Source: Alphaproteobacteria bacterium (lineage in GTDB: Bacteria; Pseudomonadota; Alphaproteobacteria; Micropepsales; Micropepsaceae). From it: 34,169 bases of DNA. Each line of letters opens with the position of its first letter. Position 1 is the stretch's first letter. The notes beneath the pieces are model-generated. The model made no database searches. It was not told the origin of the DNA and saw only the letters and a list, made by a program, of their open reading frames with translations. The DNA lies in the NCBI GenBank assembly GCA_013697055.1, contig JACCXK010000050.1, positions 1 to 34,169 on the forward strand. The letters run 5' to 3'. The translations under genes and the position numbers were made by a program. Positions 16,601 to 24,491 of the stretch are shown piece after piece.

Positions 16601-19104
16601 CCAGAGACGAAGTTACCCTCCCCACACCGCCTGTTGCGCCGAAGGCTGCGGCGCAGCCCGATCCGAAATTCTTTTCGAATTTGCGCTTCTTCAACAGCTA
16701 TGGCGGTTTCAGTGCAGATGGACGCGAATATGTTGCCATTGCGCGGGCAGGCCGCCCCACACCGGCGCCATGGATCAACGTGATCGCCAATCCGGATTTT
16801 GGCTTCCAGGTCTCGAGCGAAGGCGCAGGGTTTTGCTGGGCTGCAAACAGCCAGCAGAACCAGATCACGCCCTGGTCAAACGATCCGGTGACCAACGAGT
16901 CGGGAGATTTTCTCTATCTCAAGGACCTGGATAGTGGCGATGTATGGTCGCCCGTTTCCACGCCGATTGCACACCCGTCCTGCCTGTATATCAGCCGCCA
17001 TGGCCAGGGTTACAGCAGGTTCGAAACTTCGGGTTTGTGGATTTCAAGCGAACTGACCCAGTTCCTGCCGCGCACTGATGGCGTCAGGATTTCACGCCTG
17101 AAGCTGCGCAACGCCTCGGACAAGCCGCGCCGGCTGGCGGTGACGCAATATGTGTCCTGGGCGCTGGGCGCTGCCGGCACGCGCCAGCCCTTTGTTCAGA
17201 CCTGGATGGATCCGCAGACACGCGTGCTTCTGGCCCGCAATCCCTGGAACGCCGATTTCGGCGAGCGCGTGGGTTTTCTGGACATGCGCGGCGGCCAGAC
17301 GGCTTGGACCTCGGACCGCCGCGAGTTTCTTGGCCGCAATGGCTCTTTCGCGGCGCCGGCCGCGCTTGCCGGCAGCAAGCCTCTGTCAGGCCAGCTGGGT
17401 CCGGCGCTGGACGCCTGCGCTGTCCAGCAACTGGAAATCTTGCTGGCGCCGGGCGAGGAGACCGAGGTCGTCATACTGCTGGGCCAGGGGCGTGATGCTG
17501 AAGATGTTGGCAGGCTGGTGGAAAAATACCGTGGCGCGGACTTGGACGCGGTTCACGCCGATGTTGAGGCCTTCTGGGATGAAACCTTGGGCGCCATCCA
17601 GGTTCACACGCCGGATCCGGCGATGGATATCCTGGTCAATCGCTGGCTGCTCTATCAGACCTTGTCGTGCCGCATGTGGGGCCGGGCAGGGTTCTACCAG
17701 GTCTCCGGCGCTTATGGCTTCCGCGACCAGCTGCAGGACTGCATGGCGATGTGCGTCAGCCGGCCAGATCTTGCACGCGAGCAGATCCTGCGGGCGGCAG
17801 GGCGGCAATTCGAGGAAGGTGATGTCCAGCATTGGTGGCTGCCGGAAAGCGGCAAGGGCATCCGCACGCGCATATCCGATGACCGTGCCTGGCTGGGTTA
17901 TGTCACGGCTTACTACATCGAAGTGACGCAGGATGTTTCCATCCTGGACGAGCAGTTGCCGTTCCTGGTCGCACCGCCGTTGAAAGAGGGCGAGCATGAC
18001 GCATTTTCGCCGCCGCAGGTCACGCAGGAAACAGCCAGCCTGTACGAGCATTGCGCCCGGGCGTTGGACGCGTCGCGCTCGATAGGGATCCATGACCTGC
18101 CCCTGATGGGTACCGGCGACTGGAACGACGGCATGAACCGCGTGGGCGAGCAGGGCAAGGGCGAAAGCGTCTGGCTGGGCTGGTTCCTGCACAATGCGAT
18201 GCGCCGTTTCTCGCCTTATGCCGAATCACGCGGCGATGCCGTGCGCGTGGCCGATTGGCTGGTGCATATGGACGTCCTGCGAAAAGGGCTTGAGATGAAT
18301 GCCTGGGATGGCGCTTGGTACCGGCGCGCCTATTTCGATGACGGCTTTGCGCTGGGTTCGGCAGCAAACCGGGAATGCCGCATCGATTCGATCGCGCAAT
18401 CCTGGGCCGTGATTTCCGGCGTCGCGCCGCAGGACAAGGCGCGGCAGGCGATGGAAGCGGTAGACCGCTACCTGGTCCGCACCGAAGATCGGCTGATGAC
18501 GCTGTTTACCCCGCCCTTCGTGGATAGCATTCACGATCCCGGTTACATCAAGGGGTATCCCGCGGGTATCCGGGAGAATGGCGGGCAATACACCCACGGC
18601 GTGCTTTGGAGCATCGTCGCATACACCATGCTGGGCGAGGGAGATCGAGCGGGTGCGCTGTTCTCCATGCTCAATCCGATCAATCACGCGCGATCGAAGA
18701 CCCAGACGGAGCGTTACCGTGTCGAACCCTATGTCGCGTGCGGTGATGTCTATTCCGTACCGCCGCATGTGGGGCGCGGTGGGTGGACCTGGTATTCCGG
18801 TTCCGCGGCATGGATGTACCGCGTTGCTGTCGAGAGTATTCTGGGCTTGCGCCTGGCGGGCGACACGCTGCTGATCGCGCCAGTCATCCCCAGAGCCTGG
18901 CCGAAGTTCGAGGCCACTGTTCGGAGAGGCAATGCGACCTACAAAATTTTAGTCGAAAACCCGGAAGGCCGCTGCAGCGGTGTTGCGACAGTATCGCTGG
19001 ACGGTAAGCCTGTGCCCTTTGACAATGGTATCCATTTGGCTCGTGACGGCGCAAACCACGAAATCCACATAGTATTGGGCGAACATGGAGCCGTGTCGAC
19101 ATGA
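10681..19104 (+). CDS. ndvB: Cyclic beta-1,2-glucan synthase (NdvB/ChvB/Cgs type)
   Basis: A 2807-residue inner-membrane enzyme that builds cyclic beta-1,2-glucans from UDP-glucose, close in length to known NdvB/ChvB proteins. From the N-terminus: a region starting IRSDLFSVDRLEEHARSLA; membrane segments at about 391-445; a GT84 glycosyltransferase with DAD (610-612), SHDLLEG (723-729) and QHRW (757-760); further membrane segments at about 797-840, 856-885 and 921-960; a central glycoamylase-like region with SGSMFEYLMPSL (near 1304) and MAHHQGMMVLGL (near 1442), which recent work links to ring closure; and a C-terminal GH94 phosphorylase-like part with GDWNDGMN (D2480-D2483), which trims chains. 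The frame is open only from TTG 10681, directly preceded by in-frame TAA and ACA codons, and family conservation begins near there. It overlaps pgm by ATGA, so the two are translationally coupled. A stress-type promoter candidate lies upstream. Confidence 0.95.
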   Translation: MSFRIDLSADSAFPPIRSDLFSVDRLEEHARSLAGAQPVGKAIGQFTALPKKLRQNVSDLTENFVLLAKAAKAGHPITSAGEWFLDNFHIVEEQARQVQRDLPASFYRELPKLTEGPLAGFPRVYGIAWALVAHTDSGFDMERLERFLKAYQQVSPLKIGELWAISITLRLVLVENIKRLTDRVVLRVRESDRADGMAQQALAALGDGAPARALERMAFSAATLARFERQLRDQGVQGERILEFVEIELAAQGVSSHEIIQNEYQAQSADDVSVRNVITAMRLVSSIDWTEFFESVSLVDGVLGENAGFHALDFTTRDRYRQSIERLARRAPFDEIQIARMAIEQAEGPAAQSARERDVGFWLIGKGRRSLEQRVRFAPSAKLRLMRTISGWGIWGYVSALAIVTALLVGAVLAAMDVLGAPAAWLPALAILALLPASELAVALVNRVATNRWRPEILPALELKDGVPESLSTVLVVPVLLGNEKDIAEQIERLEVHYFANGDAGLQFALLSDWVDSDAQLSEEDTRRLDFATARIAALNQRHARGEPLFLLLHRARLWNPSQNKWMGWERKRGKLHEFNRLLRGATDTSFIDPPVMFLKRRVRYVITLDADTRLPRGAARRLIGKMAHPLNQPEFNSQNRCISAGYGILQPRVTPSLPIGTESSIFQWAFSGPNGLDPYAFAVSDVYQDLFNEGSFVGKGIYDVDAFEKALEGRIPENTILSHDLLEGVFARAALVSDVEVVEEFPSRYDVEVSRQHRWVRGDWQLVPWIFGSGHTVPLLGRWKMLDNLRRSLTAPAMLLSFLLGWMLPHTAALAWTVFLTLVILLPPLLPIAAGVFPRQRGYSLRSHARSLARDTVLAVTQILFSVTFMARLAFLALDAITRTIFRLFVSRKNLLQWVTFAQSAYSRRAGWSSTLLQMAGSVTFVLVSSILIGMRDITNLWPALLFLTLWGFSPVLARWASQSPRVEPHLEMSDSDRSALRVAARRTWMFFERFVTTGDNALPPDNFQEDPAPVVAHRTSPTNIGGYLCSLLAAHDMGWIGTLATVERLEETFASLQKLERFRGHFMNWYDTASLRSLEPRYISTVDSGNLAGNLLVVKNGCHELASPPTAAVVRGGLADGLAMVRETIQAMSAGMSRSGLEQKLEPVARMLQGDGVLPGAWFANLQAAVQVLLDEAALGAPLAVQLAVSSLLHSVESHAKPLPPADKMAPRLAALSRQAGDFVHDMEFGFLFDETRQLLSIGYRLEDQALDANAYDLLASEARLASFLAIAKGDIPTRHWFRLGRTLTPLGRIPALQSWSGSMFEYLMPSLIMHEPTGSLINLSNRAAVRRQIRYASSLNIPWGISESQYNARDRDQNYQYSGFGVPDLGIKRGLGENTVVAPYATGLAAMVAPVQARRNLDRLTRVGALGDYGWYEAIDYTPARLPENTKRVVIRAYMAHHQGMMVLGLADVLNDGRMRERFHAEPMVQAAELLLQERMPRDVSVARLPPSMNTGAITYYDAEPRGPRTFIDPGTDTPRTHLLSNASYSVMLTVAGSGFSRWQGQAITRWREDATRDPWGSFIYLRDLRDGRTWSAGFQPVGARAEEYSVEFSEDRARMRRRDGVLETVTEITVSPEDDSEVRRITITNHGTRLREIEVTSYMELALAVPRDDDAHPAFSKLFVQTEYLRETGALIATRRPRSPTDKPIWAAHLSVVDGESVGDVQYETDRSKFLTRNKSARNAGSVMGGWPLSNTAGATLDPCFSLRRRIQLGRGKSVSIAFWTMAAASRKEILDLVDRHHDGAAFDRAMTLSATHSESQLQHLGISGDEPNLFQLLANAIIYMDPALRAPPEVLTCVAPAQVSLWPFGISGDLPIVLVRLQDEGQLGLVRQIVRAREYLRVKGLAFDLVIVNEREASYAQELQKALEGIVHANDRSPDDGLGHIQLVRTDLAGADGVARLRAVARVDLTGRRGSLEQQLAISAKDTLARDEVTLPTPPVAPKAAAQPDPKFFSNLRFFNSYGGFSADGREYVAIARAGRPTPAPWINVIANPDFGFQVSSEGAGFCWAANSQQNQITPWSNDPVTNESGDFLYLKDLDSGDVWSPVSTPIAHPSCLYISRHGQGYSRFETSGLWISSELTQFLPRTDGVRISRLKLRNASDKPRRLAVTQYVSWALGAAGTRQPFVQTWMDPQTRVLLARNPWNADFGERVGFLDMRGGQTAWTSDRREFLGRNGSFAAPAALAGSKPLSGQLGPALDACAVQQLEILLAPGEETEVVILLGQGRDAEDVGRLVEKYRGADLDAVHADVEAFWDETLGAIQVHTPDPAMDILVNRWLLYQTLSCRMWGRAGFYQVSGAYGFRDQLQDCMAMCVSRPDLAREQILRAAGRQFEEGDVQHWWLPESGKGIRTRISDDRAWLGYVTAYYIEVTQDVSILDEQLPFLVAPPLKEGEHDAFSPPQVTQETASLYEHCARALDASRSIGIHDLPLMGTGDWNDGMNRVGEQGKGESVWLGWFLHNAMRRFSPYAESRGDAVRVADWLVHMDVLRKGLEMNAWDGAWYRRAYFDDGFALGSAANRECRIDSIAQSWAVISGVAPQDKARQAMEAVDRYLVRTEDRLMTLFTPPFVDSIHDPGYIKGYPAGIRENGGQYTHGVLWSIVAYTMLGEGDRAGALFSMLNPINHARSKTQTERYRVEPYVACGDVYSVPPHVGRGGWTWYSGSAAWMYRVAVESILGLRLAGDTLLIAPVIPRAWPKFEATVRRGNATYKILVENPEGRCSGVATVSLDGKPVPFDNGIHLARDGANHEIHIVLGEHGAVST

Positions 19105-20729
19105 AGATCGATCCTCGCGCCGGAAGATTGATCTTGCCTGATGATGTGCTGGATGTTTCTCGCCTTATGCAGGCGTTTTTCGACCGCAAGCCGGACGTCG
19201 CCAATCCCGCTCAACGCGTTTCCTTCGGCACATCCGGTCACCGCGGATGTGCGTTCGATACCACCTTCAATGAAAACCACATCGTGGCGATTACCCAGTC
19301 AATATGCCGTTACCGGGCTGCGGCGGGGATCGATGGGCCGCTCTACCTCGGTCGGGACACCCACGCCGTTTCCGAGCCGGCCTTCTATGTGGCGTTGCAG
19401 GTCCTTGCAGCCAACGGCGTGCACGCGATGGTGGACAGCGGTGGCGGATTTACCCCGACGCCCGTCATTTCTCATGCGATCCTATCGTACAACCGCGGCC
19501 GCACGGCCGGCCTGGCCGACGGTATCGTGATCACGCCGTCCCACAATCCACCGCAGGACGGCGGCTTTAAGTACAACCCGCCCCATGGCGGGCCGGCCGA
19601 AGGCGAAATCACCGGCTGGATCGAAAAAACGGCGAACGAATTGCTGAAAGATGATCTGAAGGATGTAAGGCGGCTCGGTTCCGGCCGCAACGCGTCGCCG
19701 AATGTCGGAACGCATGACTACGCGGCGGCCTACATTGAGGACCTGCACAATGTGGTGCGGTTGGAAGATGTCTCGGCCGCTGGCCTACGCATCGGCGTAG
19801 ATCCCCTGGGCGGGGCGGCCGTCGCATTCTGGGCGCCCATTGCGGAACGCTACAAGCTCAATTTGACCGTGACGGACAGCACTGTCGATTCCACATTCAG
19901 GACCGTGCCGATGGACTGGGACGGCAAAATCCGCATGGATTGTTCATCGGCTTACCCTATGACCCGGCTTCTGGCGCGCCGCAACGATTTCGACCTGTCC
20001 TTCGCGAATGACACCGATGCCGACCGGCACGGCATCGTGACGCCGACAGGTTTGATGCCGCCGAACGATTATCTTGCCGCTTGTGCGCTGTACCTCGGCC
20101 GACAGAGACCGCAATTCAAGGGCCGCAGCATCGGCAAGACCGTGGTGAGCAGCTCCGTGATTGACCGGGTCGCCGATACTTTAGGGACGCGCCTGTTTGA
20201 GGTACCGGTTGGTTTCAAGTGGTTCGTGCAGGGCCTGCGGAACGGCGATGTATACTTCTGCGGAGAAGAAAGCGCGGGGTCTTCCTTCTTGCGTCATGAC
20301 GGCGCCGCTTGGACAACTGACAAGGACGGTATTATCGCCGGTCTTCTGGCCTCAGAGATGACGGCTATAACGGGCAAGACGCCGGACCAGCTATTTGCGG
20401 AATTTGTCGCCAGGGTTGGCAAGACCTATTACGGCAGGATCGACAGTCCGGCGCAGCCTGGAGTACGGTCAATCCTAACCAAAATTGACCCTTCCGAGGT
20501 TCAGGGGTCACTTGGTGGCGATGACATCATCCGAAAGTTCTGCCGCGCGCCTGGAAATGGCGCCCCTATCGGCGGAATAAAGCTGGTGACGGCCAATGGA
20601 TGGGTGGCGGCTCGTCCGTCCGGCACAGAAGACATCATCAAGATCTATGGTGAGAGTTTCGTGAGCGCAGAGCACCTGTCGTTCCTTCAGAACGATGCAA
20701 TCAAGCTGCTTAGACTCGATGTTTATTGA
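19101..20729 (+). CDS. pgm: Phosphoglucomutase (alpha-D-glucose-specific)
   Basis: A 542-residue cytoplasmic enzyme of the alpha-D-phosphohexomutase superfamily, close in length to E. coli Pgm. It interconverts glucose-1-phosphate and glucose-6-phosphate. Visible motifs: FGTSGHRG near the N-terminus, the phosphoserine loop TPSHNPPQDGG, the metal-binding DTDADRHG, the sugar-binding CGEESAG, and the phosphate-binding RPSGTEDIIKIYG near the C-terminus. Its ATG overlaps the stop of the glucan synthase gene (ATGA at 19101-19104), which implies joint expression. Glucose-1-phosphate is the precursor of UDP-glucose, the donor for the synthase, and is also the product if the GH94 domain cleaves chains with phosphate, so the pairing makes metabolic sense. 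No clear terminator follows. Confidence 0.95.
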   Translation: MKIDPRAGRLILPDDVLDVSRLMQAFFDRKPDVANPAQRVSFGTSGHRGCAFDTTFNENHIVAITQSICRYRAAAGIDGPLYLGRDTHAVSEPAFYVALQVLAANGVHAMVDSGGGFTPTPVISHAILSYNRGRTAGLADGIVITPSHNPPQDGGFKYNPPHGGPAEGEITGWIEKTANELLKDDLKDVRRLGSGRNASPNVGTHDYAAAYIEDLHNVVRLEDVSAAGLRIGVDPLGGAAVAFWAPIAERYKLNLTVTDSTVDSTFRTVPMDWDGKIRMDCSSAYPMTRLLARRNDFDLSFANDTDADRHGIVTPTGLMPPNDYLAACALYLGRQRPQFKGRSIGKTVVSSSVIDRVADTLGTRLFEVPVGFKWFVQGLRNGDVYFCGEESAGSSFLRHDGAAWTTDKDGIIAGLLASEMTAITGKTPDQLFAEFVARVGKTYYGRIDSPAQPGVRSILTKIDPSEVQGSLGGDDIIRKFCRAPGNGAPIGGIKLVTANGWVAARPSGTEDIIKIYGESFVSAEHLSFLQNDAIKLLRLDVY

Positions 20730-20935
20730 TATCCCGTGGCGGCATTTATTTTGCCCCGCTTAGTCCCGTCCAGCTCGCCACCTCGCCCCTGGGCACCATT
20801 CTCCGGCTATTGACGAATCCAGCTGATAAAACGGCACAAACTCGGCCGGCCTGGAAATGATCGGAAAGCTCGCGAAGACCCTGGCGCGTATGCCGGCTGA
20901 GCTCCTGAAACCTTTGAAACAAAGGCGTCGACCCA
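20730..20935. other. Gap between convergent pgm and ftsB-like genes
   Basis: I see no convincing gene here. A minus-strand frame (20746-20961) overlaps the ftsB-like gene and has no recognisable content. The only structure noted is the hairpin at 20911-20925. Confidence 0.4.
20911..20925 (-). terminator. Small hairpin after the ftsB-like gene
   Basis: CCTTTG and CAAAGG pair perfectly around three bases, 10 bases beyond the ftsB-like stop codon. The stem is short and only three Ts follow, so termination is uncertain. Confidence 0.3.
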
Positions 20936-21253
20936 CTAATGCGCGGTTCGAGGGATGGCAACCTGGTGCGGCGCGCCGGTCAAAAGCTCAGTCCGCGCCA
21001 GTTCCTCCACCAGGTCCAAATCCGCAATCGGCTGTTCCATCAGTGCGATGCGATGTCGAAGTTGGCCGCTGCTTTCTTCGAGCTGTGCAAGTTGCTCGCG
21101 ATGGACGCCAATTTCGGCTTGCGCCGCCTCGAGCGCCAAGGCTCCGCGTTCGCCCCAGATCGCATACATTCCGAAATATCCCACCACGGCCGCCGTTGCG
21201 GCTGGCAAAGCCAATAACCGAATGGAAACGCTGATGGAATGCTTGATTCGCAT
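20936..21253 (-). CDS. ftsB: FtsB/DivIC-family septum formation initiator protein
   Basis: A 105-residue bitopic membrane protein. One transmembrane segment lies at about 10-30 (LLALPAATAAVVGYFGMYAIWG). A coiled coil follows, from about 35 to 75 (LEAAQAEIGVHREQLAQLEE, then SGQLRHRIALM), and the family's closing motif DLDLVEELARTEL comes after it. FtsB links FtsL and FtsQ in the divisome and helps activate septal wall synthesis. ATG 21253 is the only start before an in-frame TGA; an AGGGGA stretch abuts it directly, too close for an ideal ribosome site. A TTGACA lies upstream at 21284-21289 (minus strand). In alphaproteobacteria this gene usually sits between enolase and pyruvate dehydrogenase genes; here it stands alone, so it may be a second copy or a relative with another role. 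Confidence 0.8.
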   Translation of the reverse strand: MRIKHSISVSIRLLALPAATAAVVGYFGMYAIWGERGALALEAAQAEIGVHREQLAQLEESSGQLRHRIALMEQPIADLDLVEELARTELLTGAPHQVAIPRTAH

Positions 21254-21357
21254 TCCCCTAACGACTCACATACGGCGTCACCGTGTCAAGCCAAAAGGCG
21301 CTAGAGCCTGAGCTTTGATGCTGCCTTGTCTGGACCGTTCTGCGAAGCGGCGTTCCA

Positions 21358-23331
21358 TCAGACCGCTGCACGCATGGTGTTTCCCACGCGATCCGGCGGC
21401 AATGTCAGAACCATTGTCGTGCCGATGTTCTGTTCGCTTTGCGCATTCAATGTACCGTTGTGCAACTCAGCCAGCCCGCGGGATATCGGAAGGCCAAGGC
21501 CGGTACCTTTCTGGTGATGTGTCACCTTGGAATCGATTTGGCCGTAAGGCGAGAAGGCGATATCGATTTCCTTGGGGGACATGCCAAACCCGGTGTCGCT
21601 GACCTCAAATCGCAAGCAGCCTTCATGCAGACCCGCACCAGCGGAGACACGTCCGCCCTGTGGCGTGAATTTGATCGCGTTGCTGAGCAGGTTCAGCAGG
21701 ATCTGTTTCATAAGCCGCTTGTCGGCATGAATTTCCGGAAGGTCTTCTGGCAGATGCACGTTGAGAATGCGGTGATTCCGCGCGCGATCCCTGACCATAA
21801 CCACGCACTCCGCCAGCAGCTCCTTTGGAGGGAACCAGGTCTCCCTGAGTTCCATCCGGCCGGCGTCAATCTTTGAAAGGTCGAGTACGTCGTTGATGAG
21901 GTCAAGCAAATGTTCACCGCTCTTGTGCACGTCATGGGCATACTCAATATATTTTGGATGCCCCAAAGGGCCATACAGTTCCGCTTGCAGCACTTCGCTG
22001 AAGCCCAGGATCGCATTGAGGGGCGTCCTGAGCTCATGGCTCATGCTCGCAAGGAATTCGCTCTTGACCTGGTTGGCCGAAACGGCTGCATTCTTTGCAA
22101 TACGCTGCTCCATGACTTCCGCATGGAGACGATCCCGCTCCTTGAGCGCTCGCGCGAACTCACCTATTTCATCGGACCGCTTCTCATAGCCGGGCGTATT
22201 GGCTCCGCCATGGTCGGCCCGCAAGTTGGCCGTCATCCGCTTGATGGGCGTTACGATTCGCAGCGCCACAGTGAGCATTGAAGCCGCGCCGAACGCGATG
22301 CACAGGAGCATCATTGCCATGGCTCTCAGGAACGCATGGTGCGCCTTATCCGCGAGGGCAAGCGCCCTCTCACTGCACTCCCTCAGTGCGGTGGTGGCGA
22401 CTTTCAATATGGAAGAGAGGCCCGAGTTTGACAGCAAAACCCACTGTTCGCCGCTCATGCTTACCTTCTCGCCGGCGATAAGGCGTGTCAGAAGCGCGTC
22501 GCGTGCCCTGAGATTGTGCTTGAAGTAGCTGTCCGCTGCCTCATCTATCGCCGACCGCAGCGGCTTGGGCGTGAATGTGTGATTGGCCTGCGATTGCACA
22601 TTGTTCCAATGCGCCGCAATCATGCCTTTCAGTTCGGCCAAGTATGAAAGCGACTCCAGGCTGGGCGGTTTGTTTTCAATGATCGCGGTCTGCACAAATC
22701 CGCGCTCGCGGCCGGCTTCCATGCGCAAGTTCCAGGCTGCGTCGCTTATGCGAAGATCCGCATCCAGTATTCCATCGATGCCCGCCGCGTCCTGCTCCAG
22801 GAGTTGCGCAAGCGCCGCCAGCGATCGCGTCAGAGCGGTGGTTGTGGTCTTCCATCCCTCGGATGTGGAACTAAGGCGTGCGGCTTTCGCTGACCGGATT
22901 GCGGTGCGCATCTGGGGAAAACGCACCAGAAACTCACGCCGCGCTGCGTCGAATCGCATTGTCGCCGCCACAAAATCCGACGACCGATGGCTTATGTCCG
23001 GCAGAATCTTCGCCAGCGCCATCTCGGACGAGCGCTGCTCCCTGGTGATAAGCGCCACGCGGCTCGATGGCGAGGCCTCTATGCTATCGAGCGCTAGGTT
23101 GGTCAAAGCGAGTTCGCTTCGCACTTGCGCGGAGGCGCCCAGAACCTGCTGCATTCGGCTGACATCCGCCAGGACGTGCCGCGCGGTTTCTTCGCGGTGG
23201 AAGGCATTGAGCGCCGAAAGCGCCAGCACAGCCACGAGCGTTACCACGAGAACGCCGGTAATCGCCGTCAATACAAAGCTGATGGAATGAAACCGCTTCA
23301 CCTGCGAGACCCCCGGATTTGACCAGGACAA
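21358..23331 (-). CDS. Membrane sensor histidine kinase (orphan)
   Basis: A protein of up to 657 residues. A transmembrane segment at about 19-42 is followed by a long, mostly helical periplasmic sensor (to about 335), a second transmembrane segment (about 337-362, AMAMMLLCIAFGAASM), a HAMP-like linker, a HisKA domain with phospho-acceptor H432 (SMSHELRTPLNAILGFSE), and a HATPase domain with N box (NLLSNAIKFT), G1 (DTGFGM) and G2 (GTGLGL). All catalytic motifs are intact. The frame opens at TTG 23331; GTG 23301 (VKRFHSISF), preceded by a GGGGGT ribosome-like site, is an equally good or better start. No response regulator is next to it, so its partner lies elsewhere. The sensor domain is not one I can name, and the signal is unknown. 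Confidence 0.92.
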   Translation of the reverse strand: MSWSNPGVSQVKRFHSISFVLTAITGVLVVTLVAVLALSALNAFHREETARHVLADVSRMQQVLGASAQVRSELALTNLALDSIEASPSSRVALITREQRSSEMALAKILPDISHRSSDFVAATMRFDAARREFLVRFPQMRTAIRSAKAARLSSTSEGWKTTTTALTRSLAALAQLLEQDAAGIDGILDADLRISDAAWNLRMEAGRERGFVQTAIIENKPPSLESLSYLAELKGMIAAHWNNVQSQANHTFTPKPLRSAIDEAADSYFKHNLRARDALLTRLIAGEKVSMSGEQWVLLSNSGLSSILKVATTALRECSERALALADKAHHAFLRAMAMMLLCIAFGAASMLTVALRIVTPIKRMTANLRADHGGANTPGYEKRSDEIGEFARALKERDRLHAEVMEQRIAKNAAVSANQVKSEFLASMSHELRTPLNAILGFSEVLQAELYGPLGHPKYIEYAHDVHKSGEHLLDLINDVLDLSKIDAGRMELRETWFPPKELLAECVVMVRDRARNHRILNVHLPEDLPEIHADKRLMKQILLNLLSNAIKFTPQGGRVSAGAGLHEGCLRFEVSDTGFGMSPKEIDIAFSPYGQIDSKVTHHQKGTGLGLPISRGLAELHNGTLNAQSEQNIGTTMVLTLPPDRVGNTMRAAV

Positions 23332-23693
23332 TGCCCAAAAGAGGTTGGTTTCGACTTAAGGTGCTGAGGAGGGAACTTCCTTTTGTAAACGTCCCGGGCA
23401 GAAACCGAGGCTTTTCAGGCCCGGAGGTTAAGATAACCGGACTGACAATAACCCTGACCTATTGTCGGCGATAATATTTTCCTCCTGTCGCTATCGATCT
23501 CTCGGGGTGGGGATGTTGGCTTTGGCAGTGCGAATATCGCTACAACATTCCCAAAAGCGGCTGGCCCTTCTGCGCCAAAAGTTGCTGGGGTTGACCCGGC
23601 TGGTCCCGTTTCTCCGCTTGTTCACCTCCGATGCTTGCAGGCCTGCCGAAGCTGTGCGAATTGTAAAAAGAGCTTTTAAACATTGGTATCGCC
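23332..23693. other. 362-base intergenic region between divergent kinase and GntR genes
   Basis: It must hold promoters for both flanking genes. It contains the inverted repeat at 23444-23466 and an AAAAG-AG-CTTTT symmetry shortly before the GntR start. Short open frames here show no recognisable protein. Confidence 0.5.
23444..23466. promoter_or_regulatory. Inverted repeat GACAATA-N9-TATTGTC
   Basis: A perfect 7-bp inverted repeat with a 9-base centre, lying about midway between the divergent kinase and GntR genes. With no T tract it is more likely a protein-binding site than a terminator. The TTGTC half recalls the tandem sites at 31756-31787. Confidence 0.4.
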
Positions 23694-24491
23694 GTGAAAA
23701 AGCCGTCCCAGAAGCTGCGCATACCCGGCACCATCGCACGTGATCTTGGCGTCATGATTGTATCGGGCGTGCTGAAGCCCGGGATGGTCCTGGAAGGAGA
23801 GGTCGAAGCCAGCGACCAGCGCAAGGTATCCCGCTCAGCTTATCGTGAGGCAGTTCGCATCCTGGTGGCCAAGGGGCTTGTGTATTCCAAGCCCAAGGTC
23901 GGCACGCGCGTCAATGACCGCGCAGCCTGGCATCTGCTGGATCCGGACGTCTTGTCCTGGATCTTTCAGGTTGAGCCGGACTATACGCTGGTCTACAGCC
24001 TGTTCGAAATGCGCAGCATGGTCGAGCCGGAGGCTGCCGCGCTTGCCGCCGAGCGCCGCACCCCAAACCAGATCAAGGTCATGGCGGCGGCGCTTGAAAT
24101 CATGTCGCGGAACAAGACGACGACCAAAGAGTGGCGCGATGCCGACGAAACTTTTCATTCGGCATTGCTTGAAGCGTCAGGAAACGCGTTTTTGTCCTCC
24201 ATGACGTCAAGCATCAATGCCGCCGTCAGCTGGTCCACCATTTTCAAGCAGCGTCACGAGCCGCTGAAGCGTGATCCGGTTCCGGATCACCGCAGGGTTT
24301 TCAAGGCCATCGCGGCAGGAAGCCCTTCTGCCGCCCGCAAGGCTATGGGCCAATTGGTAAGGTTGGCTCTTATAGATATTACGACGGCTCCGAAATGGCC
24401 TGGTAAGGTGTCCAGGCTCAAAAAGGCTACGGCGCTGCACAAAGCGCAGAAAACACGAAAAACGGCGCGCAAATTATCGCTGTTGGGTTGA
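23694..24491 (+). CDS. GntR-family regulator, FadR/FCD type (first paralog)
   Basis: A 265-residue regulator. The N-terminal winged helix has IARDLGVMIVSGVLKPG and the recognition part VSRSAYREAVRILVAKGLV (about residues 43-61). The C-terminal all-helical FCD ligand domain (about 90-235) has LFEMRSMVEPEAAALAAERR, DADETFHSALLEASGN and PDHRRVFKAIAAGS, with D and H residues that in this family often bind a metal and a sugar acid or other carboxylate. A lysine-rich tail follows. The start is GTG 23694, with only a weak ribosome site. It stands just upstream of the arabinofuranosidase operon on the same strand. Its paralog at 29984-30718 on the far side of that operon aligns almost without gaps and looks roughly half identical. 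It probably controls the operon in answer to a sugar acid; that is inference. Confidence 0.9.
   Translation: MKKPSQKLRIPGTIARDLGVMIVSGVLKPGMVLEGEVEASDQRKVSRSAYREAVRILVAKGLVYSKPKVGTRVNDRAAWHLLDPDVLSWIFQVEPDYTLVYSLFEMRSMVEPEAAALAAERRTPNQIKVMAAALEIMSRNKTTTKEWRDADETFHSALLEASGNAFLSSMTSSINAAVSWSTIFKQRHEPLKRDPVPDHRRVFKAIAAGSPSAARKAMGQLVRLALIDITTAPKWPGKVSRLKKATALHKAQKTRKTARKLSLLG

Noticed and set aside
20746-20961. Minus-strand frame of 71 codons after the ftsB-like gene
   Set aside because: It overlaps the ftsB-like coding end in another frame, and no family or ribosome site supports it.
23372-23392. GGAAC followed by CGT, a second EcfG-like promoter
   Set aside because: The spacer is only 13 bases against the required 16-17.
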